Positions 6,918 through 14,669 of a stretch of DNA of 33,555 nt are shown here, piece after piece (within the stretch, counting starts at the first letter, position 1; each line of letters opens with the position of its first letter). The notes below the pieces were generated by a model that was not told the DNA's origin, did not search any database, and saw only the letters and a program-made list of their open reading frames with translations. The stretch covers positions 1 through 33,555 of the forward strand of contig JAAOZP010000018.1 of assembly GCA_011605725.1 (NCBI GenBank), written 5' to 3'. Both the position numbers and the translations under genes were made by a program. The DNA comes from Nitrososphaerota archaeon. GTDB taxonomy: Archaea; Thermoproteota; EX4484-205; JAAOZP01.

Positions 6918-8153
6918 ATGCGGACTGGAAAGAAGCTTAGGCTGAAAAGAATATTCGGCGGAGACGGGAGAGCTGTGGTTGTTGCTGCTGACCATGGGCT
7001 CATGCTTGGGCCGATAAGGGGAGTTGTCAACCTGAGGGAAACACTGACCAGGGTTATTCAAGGCGGTCCAGACGCTATTCTTCTAACCCCTGGGCAAGCA
7101 TCTAGCCTGATTGATCTTTTCTACGGGAGGGATGCGCCGGCACTTCTAGTTAGGGCTGATTGGACGAACGCTTTTAGGGATAAGACGTATACTCTTCCAG
7201 CCAGAGTTGTACGCGACGTGAACACGGTGAGAGTCGAGGATGCTTCAGCCTTAGGTGCCTCCGGAATAGTAGTGTATCTTTTCATGGGTTTAGGCGATGA
7301 GGATGAGGAGGCTAGAAACATTGAAACAGTATCAAGGTTTTCACGCGAATGCGAGAAACAAGGAATGCCCCTTATTGTCGAGCCTCTCCCAATGGGTGAA
7401 CGGGTGACGAAGGCAAACTATGTTGACCTGGTTGCTCTTTCAGTAAGGATTGCTGCAGAGCTTGGTGCAGATGCGCTTAAAGTCCCGTACACTGGCGACC
7501 CATACACTTTTGAAAAGATTGTAAAGGCTACTGACGGAATACCTGTGTTAGCCTTAGGCGGATACAGTGGAGTCACTGTGAGAGACTCGCTGGAGGTTGT
7601 TGAGGAGGTGATGCAGGCAGGTGGTTCCGGAATCGTCTACGGAAGGAATATAGTGCAGGCCCAGGATCCTGGAGAGATGGTGAGGCTCGTCAAGGCTGTG
7701 GTGCATGAGGGTAGAAGCGTCTTGGAAGTAGTGGGAGCCTCTAAGAAGGGGAGGATTTCCCTTACTGTGGATCCGGCTGCCTGCGTAGGCTGCAACCTGT
7801 GTGCCGCTGTCTGCAGCCTCTACCATGATGGAAAAATAAATATTGGGCGTGCGAGGCTCAGGATTATCCAGGAATGGCCGAGTGGAGCCAAACCGGTCAT
7901 ATGTGTTCAATGCGGAAAATGCATATCCGTCTGTCCAGCTGGAGCCTTAAAATGGGGCTTAAAGGGTAATGTTGAGCTTGTGGACGGCCTCTGCACGTCA
8001 TGCATGGCTTGCGTGGAAACCTGTCCTCAGAAGGTAATTAGGTTCGACGAGGAGAGGAGCGTTCCTCTTGTTTGCGACCTTTGCGGCGGAGTTCCACAGT
8101 GTTCAGAATGGTGTGGCACAGCAGCCATAAGGGTTGTTGAAAAAGGTGTTTGA
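6918..8153 (+). CDS. DhnA-type class I aldolase fused to four-cluster polyferredoxin
   Basis: Residues 1-268 form an archaeal DhnA-type class I aldolase (fructose-bisphosphate/ADH-synthase-like): GGDGRAVVVAADHG at 14-27, Schiff-base lysine K188 in ALKVPYTGD, and GGYSG at 214-218 for phosphate. Residues 279-411 form a ferredoxin-like domain with 16 cysteines: C289/292/295/299, C329/332/335/339, C359/362/365/369 and C386/389/395/399. That is enough for four [4Fe-4S] clusters, like electron-transfer subunits beside AOR or DMSO-reductase-type enzymes. ATG at 6918 was chosen because the aldolase domain starts there, 2 bases after the previous stop; an upstream TTG/ATG in this frame would overlap the previous gene by about 90 bases. 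AOR starts one base after the stop. The fusion would tether aldehyde formation to aldehyde oxidation (inference). Confidence 0.92.
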   Translation: MRTGKKLRLKRIFGGDGRAVVVAADHGLMLGPIRGVVNLRETLTRVIQGGPDAILLTPGQASSLIDLFYGRDAPALLVRADWTNAFRDKTYTLPARVVRDVNTVRVEDASALGASGIVVYLFMGLGDEDEEARNIETVSRFSRECEKQGMPLIVEPLPMGERVTKANYVDLVALSVRIAAELGADALKVPYTGDPYTFEKIVKATDGIPVLALGGYSGVTVRDSLEVVEEVMQAGGSGIVYGRNIVQAQDPGEMVRLVKAVVHEGRSVLEVVGASKKGRISLTVDPAACVGCNLCAAVCSLYHDGKINIGRARLRIIQEWPSGAKPVICVQCGKCISVCPAGALKWGLKGNVELVDGLCTSCMACVETCPQKVIRFDEERSVPLVCDLCGGVPQCSEWCGTAAIRVVEKGV

Positions 8154-8154
8154 A

Positions 8155-9954
8155 ATGAAGGGTGGCTATGCAGGCAGGGTTCTAAGCTTCGACCTCTCCT
8201 CAAACAAGCCTAGGGTTGAGAATCTTGATGAGAAAGAGGCTTTCCTCCTACTTGGTGGAAAAGGTCTTGGAGCCCTCCATCTCTACAGGAGCCTAAGGGG
8301 CAAGGAGGATCCGTTTTCTCCTGAAAACCCAATCATAGTTTCGACCGGCCCGTTGACTGGAACAATTGCTCCAACAGGCACTAAGTTCAGCGTCGTGACT
8401 AAAAGCCCTCAGACCGGTGTTTTTCTAGATTCAAACTGCGGCGGAATGTTCGGGGTGCAGCTTAAGAGAGCCGGCTACGACATGCTTATCGTCAAAGGAG
8501 CCGCTGAAGAGCCTTCTATGCTAATAGTTGATGAAAATGGTGCTGAGCTTAGGCCTTGCAAACAATGGGGTAGGACTACGTTTGAAACCATCAGGGAGCT
8601 TAAGAAAGAGTTTCCAGACTACAGCTTTCTTATAGTTGGGCCAGCTGGTGAAAGGCTTGCTCCAATAGCGGGGCTGTTGACGGATGACGCGAGGTCCGCT
8701 GGCCGCGGAGGCTCCGGGGCAGTAATGGGCTCTAAAAGGCTGAAGGCAATCGTGGCAGGTGGCGGGAGACCAATAGAGGTTTATGATGTCGAAGGGATGA
8801 AAAGGGCCGCCTGGGTTGTTAGAAGGATGCTTAGGCTGCACGAGGTTACTGCGAGAAGCCTTCCTAGACATGGGACGGTGAACATAATAGAGGCTGTTAA
8901 CGAGATGGGTGCTCTTCCCACGAGAAACTTTCAGAAAGGAAGGTTTGAAGATGCAAGCGAGCTTTCAGGCGAAAAATGGAGGTCAAGCCTTTGGAAGACC
9001 GATAAGGGCTGCTATGGCTGCACTATAAGATGTGGAAAAATCGCTGTCTTGAACGACACGTGGGTAGACGGACCGGACTACGAGACCATATGGGCATTCG
9101 GCCCCAATTGTGGAGTCAAGGATGCTAGGGCGATAGCCATGGCTAACTATTTTTGCGACGCCTACGGCTTAGACACGATAAGCACGGGCGTAACCATAAG
9201 CTTCCTAATGGAACTCTATGAGAAAGGGTTCATCCAGGACCTGGACGGGTTAAAGCCTACTTGGGGGGACGACGAGGTCTTTCTCAGACTCGTGGAGAAG
9301 GCTTGCAAGGGCGAGGGTTGTGGAAGAATGATTGAGCAGGGTGTAGCTAGGGTAAGTAGAAAGTTCCCTGGCAGCGAGAGCTTCGCGATGCATGTTAAGG
9401 GGCTGGAGATGCCTGCTTACGAGCCTAGGGCTGCTAAAGGAATGGGTCTTGGCTACGCAACTAGTGACCGGGGAGCATGCCATCTTAGAGGATACACTGC
9501 TGGTCAGGAGCTGCTTGGATATGGTGGAGGTGTAGACCCGTACACTGTCGAGGGCAAGGCTAAGCTAGTAATGGATAGGCAGGATGAGAAGGCTGTGATA
9601 GACTCTTCAGGCCTATGCTTCTTCGCGTTCTACGCTATAACGCTTAAAGAGCTTCACCGCATGGTTGTTGCCTGCACTGGACAGCCATATAAAGACTGGT
9701 ATGAATTCATGAGGATAGGGGAAAGAATCTATAATCTGACGAGGCTTTTCAACGTGAGAGAAGGATTGACGAGGAAGGATGACACTCTGCCCGGCAGATT
9801 CTTAAACGAGCCCATGGCGGAAGGACCTGCGAAGGGGCAGGTGGTTGAGCTTGAACAAATGCTCTCCGAATACTATAGGCTTAGAGGCTGGAACGAGAAT
9901 GGTGAACCTATGAAGGAGACTATTGAAAGACTGGAGTTAAGCGAGCTACTGTGA
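8155..9954 (+). CDS. aor: Aldehyde ferredoxin oxidoreductase family protein (operon member)
   Basis: A 599-residue AOR-family oxidoreductase with GGKGLGA, STGPLTGT and SAGRGGSGAVMGSKR in the pterin-binding half. The [4Fe-4S] ligands are C286-x2-C289-x3-C293 and distal C488, with GPDYET near 306-311 and H443 in GACHLRGY. It should oxidise an aldehyde and pass electrons through its cluster to ferredoxin, here plausibly to the polyferredoxin domain of the preceding protein. ATG at 8155 lies one base after the previous stop and starts at the conserved MKGGYAGR; a TTG at 8134 in the same frame would overlap the upstream gene and is less likely. It differs widely from the AOR at 1298-3073, so different substrates are likely. 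It is the last gene of the operon; a T-run follows. Confidence 0.95.
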   Translation: MKGGYAGRVLSFDLSSNKPRVENLDEKEAFLLLGGKGLGALHLYRSLRGKEDPFSPENPIIVSTGPLTGTIAPTGTKFSVVTKSPQTGVFLDSNCGGMFGVQLKRAGYDMLIVKGAAEEPSMLIVDENGAELRPCKQWGRTTFETIRELKKEFPDYSFLIVGPAGERLAPIAGLLTDDARSAGRGGSGAVMGSKRLKAIVAGGGRPIEVYDVEGMKRAAWVVRRMLRLHEVTARSLPRHGTVNIIEAVNEMGALPTRNFQKGRFEDASELSGEKWRSSLWKTDKGCYGCTIRCGKIAVLNDTWVDGPDYETIWAFGPNCGVKDARAIAMANYFCDAYGLDTISTGVTISFLMELYEKGFIQDLDGLKPTWGDDEVFLRLVEKACKGEGCGRMIEQGVARVSRKFPGSESFAMHVKGLEMPAYEPRAAKGMGLGYATSDRGACHLRGYTAGQELLGYGGGVDPYTVEGKAKLVMDRQDEKAVIDSSGLCFFAFYAITLKELHRMVVACTGQPYKDWYEFMRIGERIYNLTRLFNVREGLTRKDDTLPGRFLNEPMAEGPAKGQVVELEQMLSEYYRLRGWNENGEPMKETIERLELSELL

Positions 9955-9980
9955 AAGTAAGACTCGTATTTGCTGGGAAT

Positions 9981-9994
9981 GTTTAGCTTTTTTT
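9981..9994 (+). terminator. T-rich candidate terminator after AOR operon
   Basis: GTTTAGCTTTTTTT lies 27 bases past the AOR stop, between convergent genes. Archaeal termination often occurs at T-runs; no strong hairpin precedes it, but the palindrome TAGCGCGCGCTA follows directly. Confidence 0.35.
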
Positions 9995-10005
9995 AGCGCG
10001 CGCTA
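9994..10005. repeat. GC-alternating palindrome TAGCGCGCGCTA
   Basis: A perfect 12-base palindrome in the gap between convergent genes. Similar GCGCGCGCTA elements occur at 11775, 20939, 29691 and 31115. Confidence 0.6.
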
Positions 10006-10037
10006 TACTGTTTAGAACTGTATTTCCTAATGATCCA

Positions 10038-11012
10038 CTAATCAAGTTTTTTAACAGCTTTAATCATTGTCTTAACGTTTTCTATCGGAGTTTTCGGATG
10101 TAGGGCGCAGGCAGGAGCCACTATTCTAATACCGTAGTTTAAGCATGAGAGCGAGGCTTCAGCAATACTCTTCCCGCTGCTTTCCAGGAGTAGAAACGTG
10201 CTTACCCCTCCGGCTAACGTTACGCCGCGAGCCAGGTCTACTGCAACACCTAGGTTGGTTTTAGGATCTATGTGGAAGACTTTAACGCCTGTCCTAGGTA
10301 TGTCGCTCAGGATCTTTAAAGTGTTTCCACAGATGTGAAGTATGCATGGAGCGTCCACCATGGATGTTAAACGTCTAAGAGGATCTACTTCAACCATTCT
10401 GAAGATTGTTGGGTTAAGCACGTCGGGTGATGAAGCCATGTCCTCGATCACAATAGCATCCGCGCCGGCTGAAACCATTTCTTCAGCGTAATTCGCTAAT
10501 GATACTGAAAGCCTGTCAGCGTAATTCCTTACGACACTCGGGTTCCTCCTGACCAGTAACATTGTTTTAGCGGGGCCAAGTAGATAGTTGATAAGGGTGA
10601 AAGGTCCTGCCACACCACCAAGTATAGGAAAATCCTGTCCCACTGCCTTCCTCAAATCTCTTATGGCGTCCAAAACCATCATTGTTCTGCCTTTCCCTAA
10701 AAAGTCGGGTTCGCCTATTCCCTCCACCAGCCTTCTCGGCTTCGGATAATAGCCTTCGAAATCGAGTTCAACGCCGAGAGCCTCGGCTTCAACACACTGG
10801 TCGAAAGGAACTCGAACTGTCTCAAAGCCTATTGCTGATTTAGCAGCTAGAGCTGCTTTAACCATGTGCTCCCGGCTTCTATGGGCTGAGGACCATGTGA
10901 ATCCGCACAGGCCGAGTAATTCTTCTGTCAAAGGGCTTGTTATCGCTGCCACTATGGGTTTCTCCGTGTCTTCACCTTGCGCGAGAGAGAGGAAGATGCT
11001 CCTCAGGTTCAA
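10038..11012 (-). CDS. MtbA/MtaA-like methylcobamide methyltransferase (URO-D family)
   Basis: A 324-residue URO-D-fold protein closest in pattern to MtaA/MtbA enzymes, which move a methyl group from a corrinoid protein to a thiol such as coenzyme M. It has the family N-terminus (MNLRSIFLSLAQGE), VRVPFDQCVEAEALGVELDF and GPFTL. The zinc site is H226-x-C228 (LHICGN) with C302 in VAPACAL, the H-x-C-x(n)-C motif of these methyltransferases. The start is TTG at 11012, where the conserved N-terminus begins, about 36 bases below a TATA-like stretch (near 11048, minus strand). No corrinoid protein or MtmB/MttB-type partner is in the window, so the methyl donor and acceptor are unknown. It overlaps no gene and is convergent with the AOR operon. 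Confidence 0.88.
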   Translation of the reverse strand: MNLRSIFLSLAQGEDTEKPIVAAITSPLTEELLGLCGFTWSSAHRSREHMVKAALAAKSAIGFETVRVPFDQCVEAEALGVELDFEGYYPKPRRLVEGIGEPDFLGKGRTMMVLDAIRDLRKAVGQDFPILGGVAGPFTLINYLLGPAKTMLLVRRNPSVVRNYADRLSVSLANYAEEMVSAGADAIVIEDMASSPDVLNPTIFRMVEVDPLRRLTSMVDAPCILHICGNTLKILSDIPRTGVKVFHIDPKTNLGVAVDLARGVTLAGGVSTFLLLESSGKSIAEASLSCLNYGIRIVAPACALHPKTPIENVKTMIKAVKKLD

Positions 11013-11053
11013 AGCTGTCGAAGTAAGCCAGTTGGCTCAGCTATTATTCTTTT

Positions 11054-11548
11054 ATGATGGTTTTCATGGGGCTACAGGTTGCAACATCCTTCGTCTCCTC
11101 CAGGGTTGCAGAGTTTCTTACTCCTCTCCCAGTTTCAAGCAGGGATGTATCCAAAATCCTCCTCGCGTGCTTCGTAAGGATTTTCGACATCCCGTTGATA
11201 GCGGCGCTCTTAATCGTCCCCTTAGCCTACGGGGTTTCATACTGCTCTATCCCGGGTTCTTTAACAGTTCTTCTGGGCGTTGTGATTACAGAGGTTTTCG
11301 CGTTGACAATAGCTGTTTTCCTAGCGCTCTCATTCTACTCTAAAGTGGTTAGGGGAGGCGGAGGGTCGGCGTGGAGGATGCTCATGAGGCTCTTCTACAT
11401 GTTGATCTGGGTTATCCCGATGTTTCTCATGTACATGGTTACGAGTTTCGCAATACAGATGGTTAGCCTGATGAAAGCCCTTACTCAAGCCTCTCATACC
11501 TGCTTATATTGCTGTATCCGTTTTCGCTCGGATTCCTTGCTTCACTAA
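11054..11548 (+). pseudogene. ABC-2-type permease fragment, N-terminal part, frameshifted
   Basis: The first 135 or so residues are hydrophobic with four likely membrane segments and resemble an ABC-2-type export permease: SRVAEFLTPLPVSSRDV, then several long TM stretches. The frame opens only at 11027 and lacks a normal N-terminus, so the gene is 5'-truncated near the promoter of the minus-strand methyltransferase. After about 11467 the membrane-protein reading continues in the next frame (SPYSSLSYLLILLYPFSLGF), while this frame becomes low-quality (ASHTCLYCCIRF). A single-base loss between 11467 and 11500 explains this. Either gene decay or a sequence error is possible. Confidence 0.6.
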
Positions 11549-11898
11549 CCACTTTCCTCAACATCGATAACCCTAGGATAGTAGCCTTATCAGTAGGCTC
11601 CTTCCTCATCTATTTAGCGTTAGCCGCCTATTCTTTTAAATGGCTTATCAGAGAGGTTGTTGGAATAGGCTTTGAAAGCCTCGCCGCAGCCACTAGGACA
11701 GAGGTCAAAGAGGTTTCCATAAATCCTGGACCACCATGGCTCGGAATCGTTAAAAAGGATCTTAGAATGGCTTCAGCGCGCGCGCTAAAACTGTGGATAG
11801 ATGTTGAAAAGCTTCCATTCCCATATCTGAACATTACCACTGAGCTGATCAATTTAGGCATGGGTTTAACTCCTAAGTCGCGTTTACAGGCCTCGTAA
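11509..11898 (+). pseudogene. ABC-2-type permease fragment, middle part, frameshifted
   Basis: This frame is open from 11467 and continues the permease: LILLYPFSLGFLASL and VALSVGSFLIYLALAAYSFKWL are membrane segments, followed by a soluble loop (TRTEVKEVSINPGPPWLG, KKDLRMASARALK). It contains a GC-alternating palindrome at 11775-11786, read as SARAL. Near its end the permease reading moves to yet another frame, open from 11877 (VAFTGLVISELGGGYFFGL), so a second single-base loss lies near 11870-11880. No homopolymer is obvious at the break, which slightly favours real decay over sequencing error. Confidence 0.6.
11775..11786. repeat. GC-alternating palindrome AGCGCGCGCGCT
   Basis: A perfect 12-base palindrome inside the decayed permease. 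It is similar in sequence and following bases (TAAA) to the one at 20939 (TTAAA). Confidence 0.6.
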
Positions 11899-11906
11899 TA
11901 AGCGAG

Positions 11907-12602
11907 TTGGGGGGAGGCTACTTTTTCGGACTTTGCTCACTCCTCTACTTCGCCTCGCTCACCATAGTTCACCTCGGCTTAAGGGTTAAAGGCCATGCTT
12001 CGAATACGAGGAAGAGGATCGGAGGCGGTTCCGCGAGCCCCATCTCCAGGCTGGGAACCCCTTTTCTAGCGTTTCTCTCCGGAAGCATGCTCTTCTTCAT
12101 GGCTGATTTCACGAAGAACGTGTATGTGCCGATGTTCTACGCGTTTGAGCTGGGGCTCGGCATGGTGACAGCCACGCTGTTGCTGAGTCTCGCCAGCTGG
12201 CTAGAAATACCGCTTAACGTGTTTTTCGGCCACCTTTCGGATAGGCTTGGGCGTAAGACAATAGTGCTGGTCGCCTACGTGTTGTGCGCAACATACATGT
12301 TTGCCAACTCCACGGCCAGTGGCTTTGAAGGGGCTCTGCTCGCCATGGTGCTCTACAGCTTCGTCTGGGGGGCTTTCTCCGGGGCTAGTTCAGCATTTGC
12401 CTCCGAGCTTGTCGACCAGGATAAAAAGGGTTTTGCCATGGGCCTGTTCAACTCTTCCCGGAACATAGCGAGCATGCTCACCCCGATGTCGATCGGCCTG
12501 CTTAGCCAGGCCTACGGGTATAGGTTGACTTTCAGCACTATGGGTGTTTTAATGCTTATAGCGTGCCTCATCATCGTCATCGGGATAAGAAGGAAAGCTT
12601 AA
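11907..12602 (+). pseudogene. Permease C-terminus joined to half-size MFS transporter
   Basis: Residues 1 to about 30 (GGGYFFGLCSLLYFASLTIVH) finish the ABC-permease pattern of the preceding fragments. From about residue 50 the protein is a Major Facilitator Superfamily half: FLAFLSGSMLFFMADFT, then the signature loop GHLSDRLGRK between two membrane helices, and about six helices in all, ending IGIRRKA. A complete MFS protein has twelve helices, so half is missing. The arrangement looks like a deletion that fused the end of a permease to one half of an MFS gene. Whether the MFS half is still expressed cannot be told. The frame opens at 11877, with TTG at 11907 as the first listed start. It is convergent with the creatininase gene, 5 bases apart. 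Confidence 0.6.
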
Positions 12603-12607
12603 CAGCC

Positions 12608-13336
12608 TCAGCGTCCTTCCAGCTCTTCCAGCTTTCTCCTAACCAGTTCAACCAGATGGTCCACTATGATGTCTACAGCCTTTCTTCCAAGCTCCCGCGA
12701 GGCAACAGTTCTAAGGTCCTCCCGCCACTCCCACACCGGGTTTTCACGATAATAGTTGTATGGCGCATCAGGATAGTTATGCACCTTAATCCTCCCGGGT
12801 TTGAAGTCCTCAAGCACCGTGAGGTGGGGATACATGTACCAGAACATCGAGGTCTCCCACTTGCCAGCATGATCCGCAGGCGTTTCCCCGTCGACCTCAA
12901 CGCCCTCATACTCAGGCTGGACAGTCACATGAATATCCGGGTGACACCTGTTAAAATCATCCGCCACTCCCTTTAGGCAGTCGACTTGACAGGGACCGTA
13001 GTGACCGGTTACGACGAGTATAAGCTTCGCCCCAACCTTCCTCAGCTGCTCAAAGAGCTCCCAGAAGAGCATTCGAATCAAACCGTCGCTGAACGTTAAG
13101 GTTCCTACGTATGTTGAAAAACCCGGTCTCCCCCAATAGTTAGGGGGGAGAACTATGCCGCCTCCAAGCTTCTCAGCGACCCGCAGACATATGCCGTAAG
13201 CTTTTAACGCGTCTTGTCCAAGGGGCAGATGGTCACCATGCCATTCGAGAAGACCCGTCGGAACTATGAAGACAGGCATTTTTTCAACAGCTTCTAGAAA
13301 TTCCCTAGGAGTCATCTCCTCATACCTAATCTTCAT
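12608..13336 (-). CDS. Creatininase-family amidohydrolase
   Basis: A 242-residue protein of the creatinine amidohydrolase/creatininase family, metal-dependent cytoplasmic hydrolases of amides and lactams. Likely metal ligands are E31 and H33 in LLEWHGDHLPLGQD, D42 in the same motif, H112 in TGHYG, and E161 (with H156) in DHAGKWETS. The length is typical. Family members also include enzymes of riboflavin/F420-type pathways (ArfB-like) and mycofactocin maturation; nothing here decides among them. The ATG at 13336 has a purine-rich AAAGGA upstream and a TATA-like palindrome (13362-13375). It is divergent from the Gfo/Idh/MocA gene, so the pair may share control and act on related compounds. Confidence 0.88.
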   Translation of the reverse strand: MKIRYEEMTPREFLEAVEKMPVFIVPTGLLEWHGDHLPLGQDALKAYGICLRVAEKLGGGIVLPPNYWGRPGFSTYVGTLTFSDGLIRMLFWELFEQLRKVGAKLILVVTGHYGPCQVDCLKGVADDFNRCHPDIHVTVQPEYEGVEVDGETPADHAGKWETSMFWYMYPHLTVLEDFKPGRIKVHNYPDAPYNYYRENPVWEWREDLRTVASRELGRKAVDIIVDHLVELVRRKLEELEGR

Positions 13337-13361
13337 AAGTGGATCCTTTTAGCATACTATA

Positions 13362-13375
13362 CTTAAATTTTTAAG
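13362..13375 (-). promoter_or_regulatory. TATA-like box of creatininase gene
   Basis: The palindromic CTTAAATTTTTAAG is centred about 33 bases before the ATG at 13336 on the minus strand. Confidence 0.45.
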
Positions 13376-13450
13376 TCGGTTTGCAAATAATAGTTCCATT
13401 GCGACACGCAGCATGTACTTTACTGCCAATAGAGGTAACTTTAAATGAAT

Positions 13451-13460
13451 CCTTTTAAGA
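13451..13460 (+). promoter_or_regulatory. TATA-like box of Gfo/Idh/MocA gene
   Basis: CCTTTTAAGA is centred about 28 bases before the ATG at 13484, giving a nearly leaderless transcript and supporting that start over the TTG at 13475. Confidence 0.45.
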
Positions 13461-13483
13461 TTGCAGACTGAGATTTGAAGGCG

Positions 13484-14653
13484 ATGAGAGAACGGAAGGT
13501 GAAATGTGGAGTCGTGGGATGTGGCGTTGTTGCTAACGAGGCCTATTTCCCAGCCATAGTGGAAAAGGGTGAGCTTGTGGCAACGTGCGACAAGATTGAG
13601 GAAAGAGCTAGGAGAAGCATGGAGCTGTGGGGTGCTAAAGAGTACTATACGGATGTTGACGAGATGCTGAGAAAAGCCAATATCGAAGCTGTCTTCATAC
13701 TCTCAGGCATGGGTATGCATGCAGACCATGCAACGAGGGCAGCCAGGGCTGGGAAACACGTCTTGATTCAGAAGCCGTTGGCGACAACCATGAGGGATGC
13801 GAGGAAAGTTTTCAACGCGATTAAAAAGGCTGGTGTTAAGGCGCTTGTCGAGCCGAACGTGCAGATGAACCCTTTATACCTGAAGGCTAAAAGCATATTG
13901 GAGGAAGGAACCATAGGAGAGGTCTACTGGTTTAGAGCAGGACTGGGGAGAGGCCCACCCACTTGGGGCGAGGAAACCTTCTTCACTAGGCAGGCAGGAG
14001 GACCTCTTTTCGACCTTGGAGTATACCAAATAGCTGCACTAACCTTCCTTTTAGGCCCGGCTTCATCAGTGACTGGAATGGCGAAGATCTCGATACCGGA
14101 GAGGTTCATAGTTCCTGAAGAATTCTTTACGGAACACCTTTCCCAAAAGCCCTACGAGCCGTTCTGGAAGAAGCTTGCTACTGCAAAACCCACTAAACGG
14201 ATAAAAATGGAGGCGGAGGACAACACGTTCACGCTGTTAAGTATGAGGAGTGGAAGCCTCGGGTGTGTCATAGCCAACTTCGTTACTCCAGACGGTCTTA
14301 GGAATGGTGTTGGAAACATGCCTGATATAGAAATTTACGGTAGTGATGGCGCCCTATTCCTAGGCGGGTCGGCAGCGATATCCGTAATGACGAAGCGTAA
14401 GGATAGCAAGTATTATTCGCCGGAAGGCTGGTATTGTATTCCCAAGCAGGATTTCCCATCCTGGAACTACTATAGAGCGTCAACTGAACACTTTTTCAAC
14501 TGCATACTGAACGATGAGGAGCCTCTTCCAAGCCTAGAATGGGGTATGCATGTCAGTGAAATAATGATAAAGTCGATTCAGTCCTCGAGAACTGGAAACA
14601 GGCTGAGGGTTTTATCGAGTTTTAAGTGGAAGGGTGAAAGTGTTGAGTGTTAA
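13484..14653 (+). CDS. Gfo/Idh/MocA-family NAD(P)-dependent sugar oxidoreductase
   Basis: A 389-residue oxidoreductase. The Rossmann domain starts with CGVVGCGVVAN (G-x-x-G-x-G-like), and the family's lysine motif appears as IQKPLATTMRDA (usually EKPLA). The C-terminal alpha/beta domain has GGPLFDLGVYQIA, where the common catalytic His is Tyr, as in the glucose-fructose oxidoreductase branch (DxGxY). Such enzymes oxidise or reduce sugars and inositols with tightly bound NAD(P). ATG at 13484 is preferred because the TATA-like box lies about 28 bases upstream; TTG at 13475 would add three residues. It is convergent with a sugar isomerase (16-base gap) and divergent from the creatininase. Substrate unknown. 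Confidence 0.9.
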   Translation: MRERKVKCGVVGCGVVANEAYFPAIVEKGELVATCDKIEERARRSMELWGAKEYYTDVDEMLRKANIEAVFILSGMGMHADHATRAARAGKHVLIQKPLATTMRDARKVFNAIKKAGVKALVEPNVQMNPLYLKAKSILEEGTIGEVYWFRAGLGRGPPTWGEETFFTRQAGGPLFDLGVYQIAALTFLLGPASSVTGMAKISIPERFIVPEEFFTEHLSQKPYEPFWKKLATAKPTKRIKMEAEDNTFTLLSMRSGSLGCVIANFVTPDGLRNGVGNMPDIEIYGSDGALFLGGSAAISVMTKRKDSKYYSPEGWYCIPKQDFPSWNYYRASTEHFFNCILNDEEPLPSLEWGMHVSEIMIKSIQSSRTGNRLRVLSSFKWKGESVEC

Positions 14654-14669
14654 AGGCTGGGCAATCCGG

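Noticed and set aside
8134..8154. Longer N-terminus of the second AOR from TTG at 8134
   Set aside because: It would overlap the preceding gene; conserved AOR sequence begins at the ATG at 8155.
10864..11343. Plus-strand frame of 159 codons spanning the methyltransferase start and permease remnant
   Set aside because: It is antisense to the methyltransferase over its first third, and in the remainder the permease reading is in another frame.
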